Assembly: GCA_965230425.1 (NCBI GenBank)
Contig: CBDDKW010000003.1
Span: 229,115 to 293,114, forward strand
Origin: CBDDKW01 sp965230425
Lineage (GTDB): Bacteria; Pseudomonadota; Gammaproteobacteria; UBA1113
DNA length: 64,000 nucleotides
Direction: 5' to 3'
In this document: in pieces, positions 46,522 through 56,615 of the stretch
Numbering within the stretch: the stretch's first letter is position 1
Layout of the letters: each line of letters starts with the position of its first letter
Notes under the pieces: generated by a model
Told to the model about the DNA's origin: nothing
Seen by the model: the letters and a program-made list of their open reading frames with translations, nothing else
The model's database searches: none
Position numbers and translations under genes: made by a program

Positions 46522-48159
46522 ATGCCAAGCTCCACAGCAGTCACAACACTCTATGTGAATGATAGAAATAACCACACACGCGGCAAACGCGGCGGTAATA
46601 TTAGCTATGAAATTCAAATATTTAATGATAGTACCGTTAGCATACAAGCTTATAAAAATGGAGAACCCGAAGGCACTCCTAAGCAACTAACAGGCGATGA
46701 AACGCAAATACTTAGAAATGTAGAATATTCAGACAATCCGCAGGGACCTTTCTTTGTAGAAACCAGTGATACAAATGCGAACAAACAGCATAGTCTTCGA
46801 GGCCACCATACTAATTTAGTCATATATGGAAGTGGCGATATCATTAATACGCCATACATCTATGACTCCGGCAATCTTCCAAACCCCGAGGATTATCAGT
46901 GCATAATTGCTGCAGGTACGCCTTGTTTAGATCAACCTAAGCCTCTTGCTCCTGATTTTCAAATAGATATTACCAATGAGCTAGCACAGAAACCTCAAGC
47001 TAATAGACGACGAGTCAAAGGAAGTACCTCCCCTGAACCAGTAACACCAGTGCCGCCAATGGTAGGTGGTTCAAACGGCTCACAAGATAGCACTAGTAGT
47101 ATAGGCAGAGATAAAATGGACCCAGATGCAGTCCGAGGTCCCGGTGCCACAGGCAAATCTAAACAAGTTCGACAGCGCCGTACACCACATCCCATGCATA
47201 CAGCAGCCGCAAAAGGTACCACAATGTTTGGCTCATCCTCAAATTCTAGTTTAAATTCCTCTAAAGCTAGCGTTGAAATAGGTTTTGGTAACGATACAGA
47301 TACACCCTATAGCACCCCTAAACGAGGTGGCAGTCGTCAAAACAGCGACAGAACACCTCTCACCGGTCCAAGAGGCATAACGCCAGCACACAGAGTACCT
47401 ACTGGTACAGCATCAGCCGGACTAGATCCACAAGCACCTTTTTCTCAAGCGGTAAGAGATCAGATCATGCAAAACTTGTGCTTCCAAGCTATGAATGCAG
47501 ATGGTTCTTTACATGGTAACTATGCTAATGCTGATCCTAGTAATATCCCTGCCACCGTAAAAAAAGATTGGACTTACCATCGCTCGGCAAATATCCAAGA
47601 AACTCCAGATAAAATTTCCACACCAACAGGCGCTGTAGAAATTACTAAAACCAGTATCCGTGCTCATGGGGCACATTGTACCGCTGATAATTTTGCTAAT
47701 ATGGTAAAGGTACTGCAAGCATCAGGACTACCCGGCAAAGTTATCCGCGTGAAAACAAATAATTTAGCCCCAGAGGCTCAAGTTGCGTTGCTTGAGACAT
47801 TAATTGCCCCAGATCAGAGACACCGCAGCGGCTATATTCCTAAATTGATGGACCAAAATGGTCAAGAGCTTAATGCAGCGCAGTATCAAGCCATATTATC
47901 GCAATTGAGTGATCAGGCAGTATTCTTATTGCAAGACAATGTCCAAGCCGCTCAGCAGGATGGTATGAACGTACCTGTTGCCCTTCGCCAAGCATTAGCT
48001 GAGCCAAGCATCACTGAAAAAAGTGAACGCCACTATCATGCAAGTATTAGTAGTGATGACAGTGATGATGAAAATGATAGTGAGGATGACAGCGATAGTG
48101 ACGAAGATGGTGCAGATTTAGGTGCCGAGCGTTCTTTGCCGGGACCTGGGGCAAGATAG
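46522..48159 (+). CDS. Protein of unknown function with highly acidic tail (545 residues)
   Basis: I do not recognise a family. Residues about 1-140 look beta-rich (SYEIQIFNDSTVSIQAY), 145-300 are Pro/Ser/Thr/Arg-rich and probably disordered, 300-490 are a mixed alpha/beta region with a Gln/Ala-rich end, and 505-535 is a run of Asp, Ser and Glu (DDSDDENDSEDDSDSDED). AAAAGG is about 10 bases before the ATG. Flanked by the pilin and tldD. Low-complexity acidic tails of this kind are more usual in eukaryotic proteins, so host interaction is a possible but unproven role. Confidence 0.85.
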   Translation: MPSSTAVTTLYVNDRNNHTRGKRGGNISYEIQIFNDSTVSIQAYKNGEPEGTPKQLTGDETQILRNVEYSDNPQGPFFVETSDTNANKQHSLRGHHTNLVIYGSGDIINTPYIYDSGNLPNPEDYQCIIAAGTPCLDQPKPLAPDFQIDITNELAQKPQANRRRVKGSTSPEPVTPVPPMVGGSNGSQDSTSSIGRDKMDPDAVRGPGATGKSKQVRQRRTPHPMHTAAAKGTTMFGSSSNSSLNSSKASVEIGFGNDTDTPYSTPKRGGSRQNSDRTPLTGPRGITPAHRVPTGTASAGLDPQAPFSQAVRDQIMQNLCFQAMNADGSLHGNYANADPSNIPATVKKDWTYHRSANIQETPDKISTPTGAVEITKTSIRAHGAHCTADNFANMVKVLQASGLPGKVIRVKTNNLAPEAQVALLETLIAPDQRHRSGYIPKLMDQNGQELNAAQYQAILSQLSDQAVFLLQDNVQAAQQDGMNVPVALRQALAEPSITEKSERHYHASISSDDSDDENDSEDDSDSDEDGADLGAERSLPGPGAR

Positions 48160-48183
48160 TGCACTGTTGCAGGTAGTCAAATC

Positions 48184-48219
48184 GGCAGGAGATCCCACGT
48201 GCTTCGCACTCGGGATGAC
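48184..48219. repeat. Dispersed palindromic repeat, half copy C
   Basis: GGCAGGAGATCCCACGTGCT then TCGCACTCGGGATGAC matches the right arm of copy A (3991-4103), including the C-T-C-G-G-G-A-T-G-A-C end, 25 bases after the 545-residue gene. The left arm is missing. Confidence 0.7.
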
Positions 48220-48309
48220 AACACTTTGTCTAGTAAGACATAGTTGATGACAAATGTGACGGAGTCTACAAGCAATAATATTACAGAGCTTATGCATATT
48301 AACTTACTT

Positions 48310-49749
48310 TTAACTCGTGCCCCCTACGGTCAACTCATCGACTTTCAAGGTGGGTTGGCCTACTCCTACGGGAACGCACTGCCCATCCTTGCCACAAACG
48401 CCAATACCCGTATCTAATTGTAAATCATTACCTACCATGGATACTTTGGTCATGACCTCAGGCCCATTGCCAATCAAAGTTGCACCTTTCACAGGTTGAG
48501 TAATCTTACCCTTTTCGATTAAATACGCTTCACTGGCTGAGAACACAAACTTACCTGAAGTAATATCCACTTGACCGCCGGCAAAGTTCACAGCGTATAA
48601 ACCTTTATCCACACTAGCGATGATTTCCTCAGGTTGATATTTCCCCGCTAACATATATGTATTAGTCATGCGCGGCATTGGCAAATGCGCATAAGATTCA
48701 CGTCGACCATTACCCGTAGGTTGCATCCCCATTAAATGCGCATTTAATTTATCTTGCATATAGTTACGCAAAATCCCATCTTCAATAAGCACGGTATTTT
48801 GTGTGGCCACACCTTCATCATCAATATTCAGAGAACCGCGACGATTCGGCATAGTACCATTATCCACAACGGTACAACCTGGCGCAGCAACACGCTCACC
48901 GATGCGCCCACTAAAGGCTGAACTGCCTTTACGGTTGAAATCCCCCTCCAAACCATGTCCAACAGCTTCATGCAATAATACGCCAGGCCATCCTGGACCT
49001 AATACCACGGGCATCATACCTGCTGGTGCATCCACTGCAGCTAAATTAACTAATGCTTGTCTGACTGCTTCATCTACATAACTATGTGCACGTTTACTTT
49101 CAAGAAAATATTGATAATCAACTCTGCCACCACCACCAGCAATCGCCTGTTCAATGCGGCCATTATGTTCAACAATCAACTGTACATTAAGTCGCACTAA
49201 AGGACGTACATCTGCAGCTAAAGTTCCATCACTACCCATCACCATAATAACATCATGGACACCCGCTAAGCTCACTATCACTTGCTTGACTCGTGGATCT
49301 AATCCACGCGCATAGGTATCCAAATCATGTAATAAAGCAATCTTATCAGCTTCGGCCAAGCTTTTAATAGGATTATCTGGAATATATAAATGTTGCTCTG
49401 GCTGCGCTTGCCACGCTTGCATACGACCTTGCTGGCCTTGTTTAGCAATACTTTTGGCCGCATCACTGGCATCTTCTAAGGCGGGTAATAAAATTTCGTC
49501 AGAATAGGCAAATCCGGTTTTTTCACCACTAATAGCTCGCACACCCACACCGCGCTGGATATCAAAGCCACCTTCTTTAACAATGCTATCCTCTAAAATC
49601 CAAGATTCTTGGTATTGATTTTGAAAATACATATCCGCATCATCAATCACATGCCCAAGGACATTCCCAAAGACTGTTTCTAATTGGCTTTCAGTGATGC
49701 CTGCTGGCTCCAGTAAGACTTTACGCGCAGTTTGTATCAGATCATTCAT
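48310..49749 (-). CDS. tldD: Metalloprotease TldD
   Basis: 479 residues, family U62 catalytic subunit. The zinc motif HEAVGH is at 260-265 (His260, Glu261, His264). The C-terminal region with GKDGQCVPVGVGQPTLKVD is typical. Works as a heterodimer with PmbA/TldE, also present in this window. It follows yhdP by a 9-base gap, the same yhdP-tldD order as in E. coli. Confidence 0.96.
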   Translation of the reverse strand: MNDLIQTARKVLLEPAGITESQLETVFGNVLGHVIDDADMYFQNQYQESWILEDSIVKEGGFDIQRGVGVRAISGEKTGFAYSDEILLPALEDASDAAKSIAKQGQQGRMQAWQAQPEQHLYIPDNPIKSLAEADKIALLHDLDTYARGLDPRVKQVIVSLAGVHDVIMVMGSDGTLAADVRPLVRLNVQLIVEHNGRIEQAIAGGGGRVDYQYFLESKRAHSYVDEAVRQALVNLAAVDAPAGMMPVVLGPGWPGVLLHEAVGHGLEGDFNRKGSSAFSGRIGERVAAPGCTVVDNGTMPNRRGSLNIDDEGVATQNTVLIEDGILRNYMQDKLNAHLMGMQPTGNGRRESYAHLPMPRMTNTYMLAGKYQPEEIIASVDKGLYAVNFAGGQVDITSGKFVFSASEAYLIEKGKITQPVKGATLIGNGPEVMTKVSMVGNDLQLDTGIGVCGKDGQCVPVGVGQPTLKVDELTVGGTS

Positions 49750-49758
49750 GTATATTTC

Positions 49759-52700
49759 CTAACTTTTCTTTAATTCAGTAATTTTCGGCGTTTCCCATGG
49801 ACCTTTAATACTATAAATATTACTGGCCATTTTATCCAGCTCCGGGCTTAAAGCCTTGTCCACTACCCAGGTGATCACACCAGCAACAGGACCGCCAGCA
49901 ATAGTTGCCACCACGGGCAAGCTGGAAGTTAAATGCGGTACTACAGACATTTTCAAATCATATTGATGGCTCACTAAACCGATAGTTCCGGTTATGCCCA
50001 CAAAGGCTACCGTACTTTTTAGGTAAGTATTCTTTGTTTTCGCATTCCCTTGGGTTAAATGAAAATCACCTTGTAATTTATCGAAATAAAAACCTTTGTG
50101 GGTTAAATCACTGAAGTCTAAACGGATGCGCCGCGGTAAGCTTTGTAAACTTAATAATGTCACTAAACGGCCTAGTCCTACTTTTTCATCGGCATCTTGG
50201 CTTAAGCCAACAATATGGCCTTGTTTTAACTCTACAGAAACATCACCCACAACACTAGCCAAGTGGGGATCAAGTAACGCACTAGGCCAATCGAGGGAAA
50301 AAATCAATTTGCCTGACCGGCTGTGTAAACTATTTTTCACCTGAAAATCAGCTAATGTCTTGGCAACATCGCGACTGATAAACTGTCCATAAACATGAGT
50401 ATGGTCACCTGTTGCAGTACGCAACCAATCACCACGAGCAACAATATCGAGATCAGTAGTTCGGGTACTAAACTGAGTAATACTGATACCATTTGGCTTG
50501 TGTACTAAATTAATAGTCACTTGGCCTAAGGGTAGTTTGCCATAGACTAATCGTTTACAGCTAAAATTCACTGTGGGAATATCCAGTGGTGATAGGGTCG
50601 TTACAGAAGTACTAGCCGTCTTTTTACTCTTTGGCCATTGTATTTTTGAAAAATTCATCACAATGGGCTTTTGCTTTGCATTCGGTAAAGTAACAGCACC
50701 ACTAATCATTGGGCTGGATAATTTGACTAACCAATCGTGCAATCGATGCTGTGCATCTATATTCATTAGGGGGAAATTATGTCCCAACATAGTCAGAGCG
50801 CCAATGTCTATTTTAACTGCCTGTAACCAAGGTAATGTTAATCTCGCCCTGGGCTGTGAGCTAGGCATAAGTGCTTTGAATACCTGCTGCCAAGCATCTA
50901 CAGATAATTTAGCAATATGTCCGTCGACAACTAAGCCCTTGTGTTTGGGCAACACGGTAGACTCGCCACCTAAATGCACACTACCACGGTCAAAACCAAG
51001 ACCTTTACCGTGGTCACGTAAATTGACATTCATATTAATTTTTTCGCCATAACGCAACATCAATTGCACTTGGTCTTGCTGCGCAAAATCCAAGGTCAGT
51101 TCTGTAGGCGTGCTAGTATTCACTGATTTATGCAAAGGGGCTGGCAAATTACTATTAATACCTTTTAAATCACTGTATATCAATAATTGATTATCTGCGC
51201 CATTTGATAAACGTAATTTGGCTTGATAAGGACTTTTACCTTGTAGGTAGTCACTTAATACTGGGTTAAATTGTTTGGCCAAGGCATCAGTACTTAATTC
51301 ACCGGCTATATCTAGCTGAGCAATCATTTTACCTTGCGGATTGAGTGCAGAAGAAATGTGTATACTTGCCGGTTTATCAAAGATTCTTGCTTTAAGTTTA
51401 TTAGCGCGAATACTTTGTTCAGTGATATGCAAACGCCCCTGCAAATTTGTAACATGCAGATCCCAGCTAGGTAATACTAATTCCCCATCATGCATTGCTA
51501 TCAGCGATTTTAATTTAAGAGTATGCTTGGGATTATCATCGACTAAAGGTACGGTGAGGTCTAAATTGACGCCCATTGGCCCTTGCATTTGAATATAATC
51601 AATTTCTTTACCCAACATGGCGTGCAGAGGACTGGCACGCAGAAAGCTCATACCTTTATCTAACTCACTTTTAACCTTCGCTGTAACATGCAAGGTCACT
51701 GGGTGTTTCTCGCCCATGTAAGGGATTGCAGCCGTTATTTTTTCAATAGGCAATCCGGCCATTACACCATGATCCATATCAATGAACATGCTACGACTAT
51801 TAAAGCGTAAGAAACCGCTTAATTGGGTTGCCGTGGGCCATTCGGAGTAATATTTTAAGCGCCCATTAGTTACCTGTGCTTCTATTAAGAATGTACCTTG
51901 ACCATCCTCAAAGGGAAAATCGCGTAGAGGTCCACGTAAAACCAAAGAAGCTTTTAATTCTTCAGCCCCTTTAACTGACGCATCTAGATACTTCACTACA
52001 GGTGTGGGCAACACCCCCACAGGCATATAGCGATAGGCATCTTTTTGCGTAGCATTTTGTACTTTCATCCCAGCAAGCATTTCTATGGTGGGACTACGTT
52101 GTTTGTCTTTTGGCAAGAATAAACGAAAGTGAGTGGAGGCATTAGCTTTGTCGGTGGTTACCGCCATACTGGGTGCCGTTACTATGACGCCATCAGCTTG
52201 CTGTTGCCATAGCACATCACCTTGGAGTTGTTGTAATGGTAATGATTGTCGAAACATAGTCGGCATATACAAGACTGTATTAAGACTATCAATATGTAAC
52301 TTACCCTGCTGCGGTGTCAGATCTAATGCAGCGGAAAAATTTTTGATACCTGGAAACTTATGCCATGCCTTGGCTGAAAAATGTTTTAAAGAAGTCGCGA
52401 TATGATAATCTTTCAACTGTTTATCTTTAAATATGAGATCCGCAGACAAGTCGCGCACTTCGCCACGAGGTTGTAAATCATTAATGAGTGGCTGTAATTG
52501 CTTATTCAATGCCAAAGAGTGAGCGACTTGTAAGGTTTGATTCATAGGTAAATAGGTCAAACTCACAGCATATTCATGTTGTCCACTCTTATCAGCATAC
52601 TGAATACTAATGTCTTCATCTGGCCAATTTACACCATTAATAACTAACTGTAATTGCTCCGCAGTAATATCCCAACCATGATTTTTTTGTCGCTGCCATT

Positions 52701-53622
52701 GCACTGAGCCAGCAGCTTGATTAATACGCATAGGTAGCGTGACTTGTGCTGATTTAAGCGTCACATCTTGCAAGTTCATATCTGCTTGTAGCTTACTCAG
52801 ACGCCCTTGTTTCACCCGCCCACTCAATACCAGCTCACCAAAACCTGACTGCGGCTTGATCGGCAATGCTGGAAAAAATTTCGCTAATGAAGTGAAATTC
52901 AAATGTTGTCCATATATACGAAACTTACCATGTATATGTTTTATATTGCTCATTTTGCCAGTCATATGCCCATTGAACTGTACTTGCGTATGTGCATGAT
53001 TATTAACTATGGCAATCCCATGCAGACTGTGATTATCCAGCACATTATTCAATTCCACAGAAAAATTACTCACTTTAACCGGCTTATGGTGAGGACTATA
53101 AATATCCACTTCGATATTACGTAATGCTAACTTCTTTTGCCCGAACAGCCATTTGCGTAAGGCCTTTGCATTCAGTGAATGCTGGGTTGTTTCCGCTGAA
53201 CCAAGCGCTTGAGGAATACCTAAGATTTTTACTCCCCCCTCTGGCTGCACTTTAGTAACAAAATGCGCTCCTGAGGCAATCAATATTCCTGGTTCAAAGG
53301 TTCTTTGCCACAGGGATTCTAAGACATTAATGCCGACTGAAATTTCCTTTACTTTGATTAATGGGTAACGTTTACTGGGCTCAAGAATTTGCACATTCTG
53401 GAAAATCACCATGGGTTTCAAGAAGTGCCAAGTTACCTCAATATGGTCGATAGTCACCGGCGCATCTAGGCGTTCTGAGGCATAAGCTTCAAACTGTTCT
53501 TGGTAATTATCTAAGAAAGGTGATAATAAACGCGCGGAACCTAACAGTACAGCCGCTAACAGTAGCAATGCCACCATACTATAGGTAATACTACGAAACA
53601 CTTTAAAATAGGTCTTTTGCAC
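49759..53622 (-). CDS. yhdP: AsmA-like phospholipid-transport protein YhdP
   Basis: 1287 residues, close to the family length. One N-terminal membrane helix (about 13-34), then a long AsmA-like beta-groove domain spanning the periplasm (DUF3971/AsmA_2). YhdP, with TamB and YdbH, moves phospholipids to the outer membrane; that is family knowledge. GTG start. Sits between mreD and tldD; in E. coli the genes maf (yhdE) and rng lie between mreD and yhdP, but here mreD is 24 bases away. Confidence 0.94.
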   Translation of the reverse strand: MQKTYFKVFRSITYSMVALLLLAAVLLGSARLLSPFLDNYQEQFEAYASERLDAPVTIDHIEVTWHFLKPMVIFQNVQILEPSKRYPLIKVKEISVGINVLESLWQRTFEPGILIASGAHFVTKVQPEGGVKILGIPQALGSAETTQHSLNAKALRKWLFGQKKLALRNIEVDIYSPHHKPVKVSNFSVELNNVLDNHSLHGIAIVNNHAHTQVQFNGHMTGKMSNIKHIHGKFRIYGQHLNFTSLAKFFPALPIKPQSGFGELVLSGRVKQGRLSKLQADMNLQDVTLKSAQVTLPMRINQAAGSVQWQRQKNHGWDITAEQLQLVINGVNWPDEDISIQYADKSGQHEYAVSLTYLPMNQTLQVAHSLALNKQLQPLINDLQPRGEVRDLSADLIFKDKQLKDYHIATSLKHFSAKAWHKFPGIKNFSAALDLTPQQGKLHIDSLNTVLYMPTMFRQSLPLQQLQGDVLWQQQADGVIVTAPSMAVTTDKANASTHFRLFLPKDKQRSPTIEMLAGMKVQNATQKDAYRYMPVGVLPTPVVKYLDASVKGAEELKASLVLRGPLRDFPFEDGQGTFLIEAQVTNGRLKYYSEWPTATQLSGFLRFNSRSMFIDMDHGVMAGLPIEKITAAIPYMGEKHPVTLHVTAKVKSELDKGMSFLRASPLHAMLGKEIDYIQMQGPMGVNLDLTVPLVDDNPKHTLKLKSLIAMHDGELVLPSWDLHVTNLQGRLHITEQSIRANKLKARIFDKPASIHISSALNPQGKMIAQLDIAGELSTDALAKQFNPVLSDYLQGKSPYQAKLRLSNGADNQLLIYSDLKGINSNLPAPLHKSVNTSTPTELTLDFAQQDQVQLMLRYGEKINMNVNLRDHGKGLGFDRGSVHLGGESTVLPKHKGLVVDGHIAKLSVDAWQQVFKALMPSSQPRARLTLPWLQAVKIDIGALTMLGHNFPLMNIDAQHRLHDWLVKLSSPMISGAVTLPNAKQKPIVMNFSKIQWPKSKKTASTSVTTLSPLDIPTVNFSCKRLVYGKLPLGQVTINLVHKPNGISITQFSTRTTDLDIVARGDWLRTATGDHTHVYGQFISRDVAKTLADFQVKNSLHSRSGKLIFSLDWPSALLDPHLASVVGDVSVELKQGHIVGLSQDADEKVGLGRLVTLLSLQSLPRRIRLDFSDLTHKGFYFDKLQGDFHLTQGNAKTKNTYLKSTVAFVGITGTIGLVSHQYDLKMSVVPHLTSSLPVVATIAGGPVAGVITWVVDKALSPELDKMASNIYSIKGPWETPKITELKKS

Positions 53623-53646
53623 GCTTTTCTCAATTTACTGTTTTAC

Positions 53647-54126
53647 TTACGCTCTACTATGACAATCTTGTAACATGACATAAATCCATGGCCATAGCAG
53701 CATACTCGTTATAGATGGGATCCAATACCACAATGACATGGGTAATTCTCCATTCAACCCTTGCATAAAGAAAATACTGGCTTGATAACAAAGCACCAAG
53801 GTAAAAATTGTCACAGCCTGTTGCCATATTGGAAATACTCTAATACGCCGATGAAATTTCACCACCAAATAGGCAACCAAGGCCATAGCGAAGGCATGCT
53901 CACCTAATAAGGTGCCATTCATCGCATCTAATAATAAACCTAAGCACCAGGCAACCCCGATACTCACCCGGTTAGGCACCATCATCACCCAATAAATCGT
54001 TACTAAGACCAACCATTCGGGCCGAAACCAAATAGCCCATGTGGGCAGTGGCAAAATATCAAGCACTAATGCTAACAAAAAACTCAGGCTGATGGATAAT
54101 GTTTCTTTCGCTTTATTTGTGCTCAT
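53647..54126 (-). CDS. mreD: Rod-shape protein MreD
   Basis: 159 residues, five or six membrane helices, no signal peptide. Inner-membrane partner of MreC, RodA and PBP2 in the elongasome. The motif LGLLLDAMNGTLLGEHAFAM, with the conserved Gly-Leu-Leu-x-Asp, is typical. The ATG at 54126 has GGAG upstream and gives a 14-base overlap with mreC; the frame is open 21 codons further upstream inside mreC but that tail is not family-like. Confidence 0.94.
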   Translation of the reverse strand: MSTNKAKETLSISLSFLLALVLDILPLPTWAIWFRPEWLVLVTIYWVMMVPNRVSIGVAWCLGLLLDAMNGTLLGEHAFAMALVAYLVVKFHRRIRVFPIWQQAVTIFTLVLCYQASIFFMQGLNGELPMSLWYWIPSITSMLLWPWIYVMLQDCHSRA

Positions 54127-55015
54127 GAATAGAGGCTCCTCGCTTTTGAGGCTTTGCAGCAACTTGCTGCAGGCTCTGCTTCGCTTCACTATACACTGCC
54201 GCCCCCTCTTGCCACACCAAGAGCACTTGGCGACTGCGATCTAGCTGTGCCCTTGGTGCTGCCATAATACGGGCAAAATGCTGGCCTGAAATATGTGACA
54301 CTTGGCTAACCACAGCCACTGGATAACCCACCGGATAACGCAATCCAAGACCTGATGTGGTCAATAAATCACCTACTTTGATATCTGAGGTATTTGGCAC
54401 ATTAATGAGGGATAAATCCTGGCCACTACCATTCCCTAAAGCAATAGCGCGGATCCCATTGCGATCATCTTGTACCGGAATTGCACTCTTGTGATCAGTA
54501 ATTAACATTACTCGGCTGGTTAATGGTCCAACTTGCACTACTTGGCCCATGACACCGCTAGCATCTAATACCGGTTGGCCCACAAACAAATGCTCTTTCT
54601 TACCCTTACCTAGCACAACTTGTGCAATAGATGAGTCTGCATTTACGGCTAATAATTGGGCAACGGCAAAATGAGCGCCAAGATGAGAGGAAGATTGTAG
54701 TAAAGCTCGCAGTTGCTTATTTTCTTTTTCAAGGGCAATAATTCGTTGGATTTGGCCATGTAAAAACAGCATACGAGCACGTAAGTCTGCATTCTTATTC
54801 ACTAAAGTACGGTGGCTGGTAAAACTACTAGAGGCCCAGTCAAACATTTCCACTGGCCAATCTACCACATATTGAATGGGGGCAACCACTGCTGTTAAAG
54901 CAGCACGGAAACGCTCTGTGTAGAGCTTTTTATGATCTAAAACCATCAATACCACAGAAAGCACAAGAAATATGCATAATCGTAAACCTAGGATAGGTCT
55001 GCGCTCAAATAGCAT
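54113..55015 (-). CDS. mreC: Rod-shape protein MreC
   Basis: 300 residues, one N-terminal membrane helix (about 9-26), a coiled-coil region (about 70-110) and a periplasmic two-lobe beta-barrel region with GVMGQVVQVGPLTSRVMLITD, the most conserved MreC stretch. Links cytoplasmic MreB to periplasmic PBP2. Encoded between mreB and mreD. Confidence 0.97.
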   Translation of the reverse strand: MLFERRPILGLRLCIFLVLSVVLMVLDHKKLYTERFRAALTAVVAPIQYVVDWPVEMFDWASSSFTSHRTLVNKNADLRARMLFLHGQIQRIIALEKENKQLRALLQSSSHLGAHFAVAQLLAVNADSSIAQVVLGKGKKEHLFVGQPVLDASGVMGQVVQVGPLTSRVMLITDHKSAIPVQDDRNGIRAIALGNGSGQDLSLINVPNTSDIKVGDLLTTSGLGLRYPVGYPVAVVSQVSHISGQHFARIMAAPRAQLDRSRQVLLVWQEGAAVYSEAKQSLQQVAAKPQKRGASIHEHK

Positions 55016-55062
55016 AGCAAAAGCTCACTCTATCACGTATAGATCTGGCTATTTTAAGCTCA

Positions 55063-56106
55063 CTATTCTGTTGATAAGAAATCACCGCCGATAGTATCCA
55101 TCATTTCTAATGCGCGACCACCACCGCGGGCAACACAGGTTAATGGCTCTTCAGCAATAATCACTGGTAAGCCCGTCTCTTCAATCAATAAGCGATCCAG
55201 ATCTTTCAATAATGCACCGCCACCGGTTAGCACCATACCACGCTCAGCAATATCCGCGGCTAACTCTGGAGGCGCTTGCTCTAAGGCGGCACGCACCGCA
55301 CCCACAATACCGGAGAGAGGCTCTTGTAAGGCTTCGAGAATTTCATTGCTATTTAAGGTGAAGCTGCGCGGAATACCTTCGGCAAGATTACGTCCACGCA
55401 CTTCTAATTCTTTCACTTCACTGCCGGGGAAAGCGGTGCCAATTTCTTGTTTAATCCGCTCTGCTGTGGTTTCCCCAATTAAGATCCCATAGTTACGTCG
55501 CACATAGTTGATAATAGATTCATCAAAACGGTCACCACCAATACGTACTGAAGCTGCATAGACAATACCGCTGAGAGATATAATCGCTACTTCTGTGGTA
55601 CCACCACCAATATCCACCACCATCGAGCCACTGGCTTCTTCAACAGGCATACCTGAACCCATCGCAGCCGCCATAGGCTCTTCCACCAAATACACCTCTC
55701 GTGCCCCTGCGCCCATGGCTGATTCACGAATAGCGCGTCGTTCTACTTGGGTAGAACCGCAAGGCACACACACAAGTACCCGTGGGCTAGGCCGTAAAAA
55801 ACGATTTTCATGTACCTTATTAATAAAGTGCTGAAGCATCTTTTCCGTCACGTGGAAATCGGCAATCACACCGTCTTTTAATGGGCGGGTGGCCATAATA
55901 TTACCAGGCGTTCGGCCTAACATGCGTTTCGCTTCCACCCCCACTGCTGCAACGCGGCGTAAGCCTGCAGAATGATCTTGACGGATAGCCACCACTGATG
56001 GCTCGTTCAAAACAATGCCATTACCTCGTACAAAAATCAGTGTGTTTGCTGTACCCAGATCGATAGATAAATCATTGGAAACTAATCCGCGTAATCGCTT
56101 AAACAT
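55063..56106 (-). CDS. mreB: Rod-shape determining actin homologue MreB
   Basis: 347 residues, actin-fold ATPase forming membrane-bound filaments that guide lateral wall synthesis. Phosphate loop 1 DLGTANTLIF, phosphate loop 2 VVDIGGGTTEVAI, adenosine loop VLTGGGALL. The N-terminus FKRLRGLVSN resembles the membrane-binding end of E. coli MreB. First of mreBCD; a divergent 191-base gap separates it from gatC. Confidence 0.99.
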   Translation of the reverse strand: MFKRLRGLVSNDLSIDLGTANTLIFVRGNGIVLNEPSVVAIRQDHSAGLRRVAAVGVEAKRMLGRTPGNIMATRPLKDGVIADFHVTEKMLQHFINKVHENRFLRPSPRVLVCVPCGSTQVERRAIRESAMGAGAREVYLVEEPMAAAMGSGMPVEEASGSMVVDIGGGTTEVAIISLSGIVYAASVRIGGDRFDESIINYVRRNYGILIGETTAERIKQEIGTAFPGSEVKELEVRGRNLAEGIPRSFTLNSNEILEALQEPLSGIVGAVRAALEQAPPELAADIAERGMVLTGGGALLKDLDRLLIEETGLPVIIAEEPLTCVARGGGRALEMMDTIGGDFLSTE

Positions 56107-56236
56107 TGTGCCTTGACCGCCTTCATAATGAGTGTGTTAAAAACCACATACTGTACCCCGTTATCTCATAGGCCGCAAGCAGTTGTGTTAATGTTCTGGC
56201 GCAAGCATTCTAAGGGGCTAAATCCTCAAGCACATG

Positions 56237-56265
56237 TTCCCTTCTGGCCACGGCAAGTCTATAAT
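56237..56265 (+). promoter_or_regulatory. Candidate promoter for gatCAB
   Basis: A perfect TATAAT (56260-56265) 33 bases before the gatC ATG, with a weak TTCCCT (56237-56242) 17 bases upstream. An SD GGAG is at 56286-56289. Confidence 0.45.
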
Positions 56266-56297
56266 GTGCCACTTTTAGCCGATACGGAGAAACCCTT

Positions 56298-56591
56298 ATG
56301 GCAGAATTCAACTCTAGCGATGTGATTAAAACCGCACACTTAGCCAGACTGGCCATCGATGAGACAAGCATTGAATCTTATGCCCAAGATTTAAGTAAAA
56401 TTTTAGATTTAGTTGAACAATTCAATGCCGTGGACACTAGCAATATTACTCCTATGTCCCATCCGCTTGATGTGGCGCAGCGCTTACGCCCAGATACGGT
56501 TACTGAAACCAATCAGCAACAGCAAGCCATGCCCCTAGCACCGAATGCAGAAGCGGGCTTATTTTTAGTTCCTCAAGTTATCGAAGAATAA
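56298..56591 (+). CDS. gatC: Asp-tRNA(Asn)/Glu-tRNA(Gln) amidotransferase subunit C
   Basis: 97 residues, standard length. Family signature VIKTAHLARLAID near the N-terminus and PMSHPLDVAQRLRPDTV near the middle. Stabilises GatA and GatB. First gene of gatC-gatA-gatB; the presence of GatCAB implies that Asn-tRNA, Gln-tRNA or both are made by transamidation. Confidence 0.96.
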   Translation: MAEFNSSDVIKTAHLARLAIDETSIESYAQDLSKILDLVEQFNAVDTSNITPMSHPLDVAQRLRPDTVTETNQQQQAMPLAPNAEAGLFLVPQVIEE

Positions 56592-56615
56592 ACTGTTCAA
56601 ATAGGAAGCATAACC

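Noticed and set aside
47509..47718. Short minus-strand ORF inside the 545-residue gene
   Set aside because: It is antisense to a much longer ORF with a good SD and has no recognisable features.
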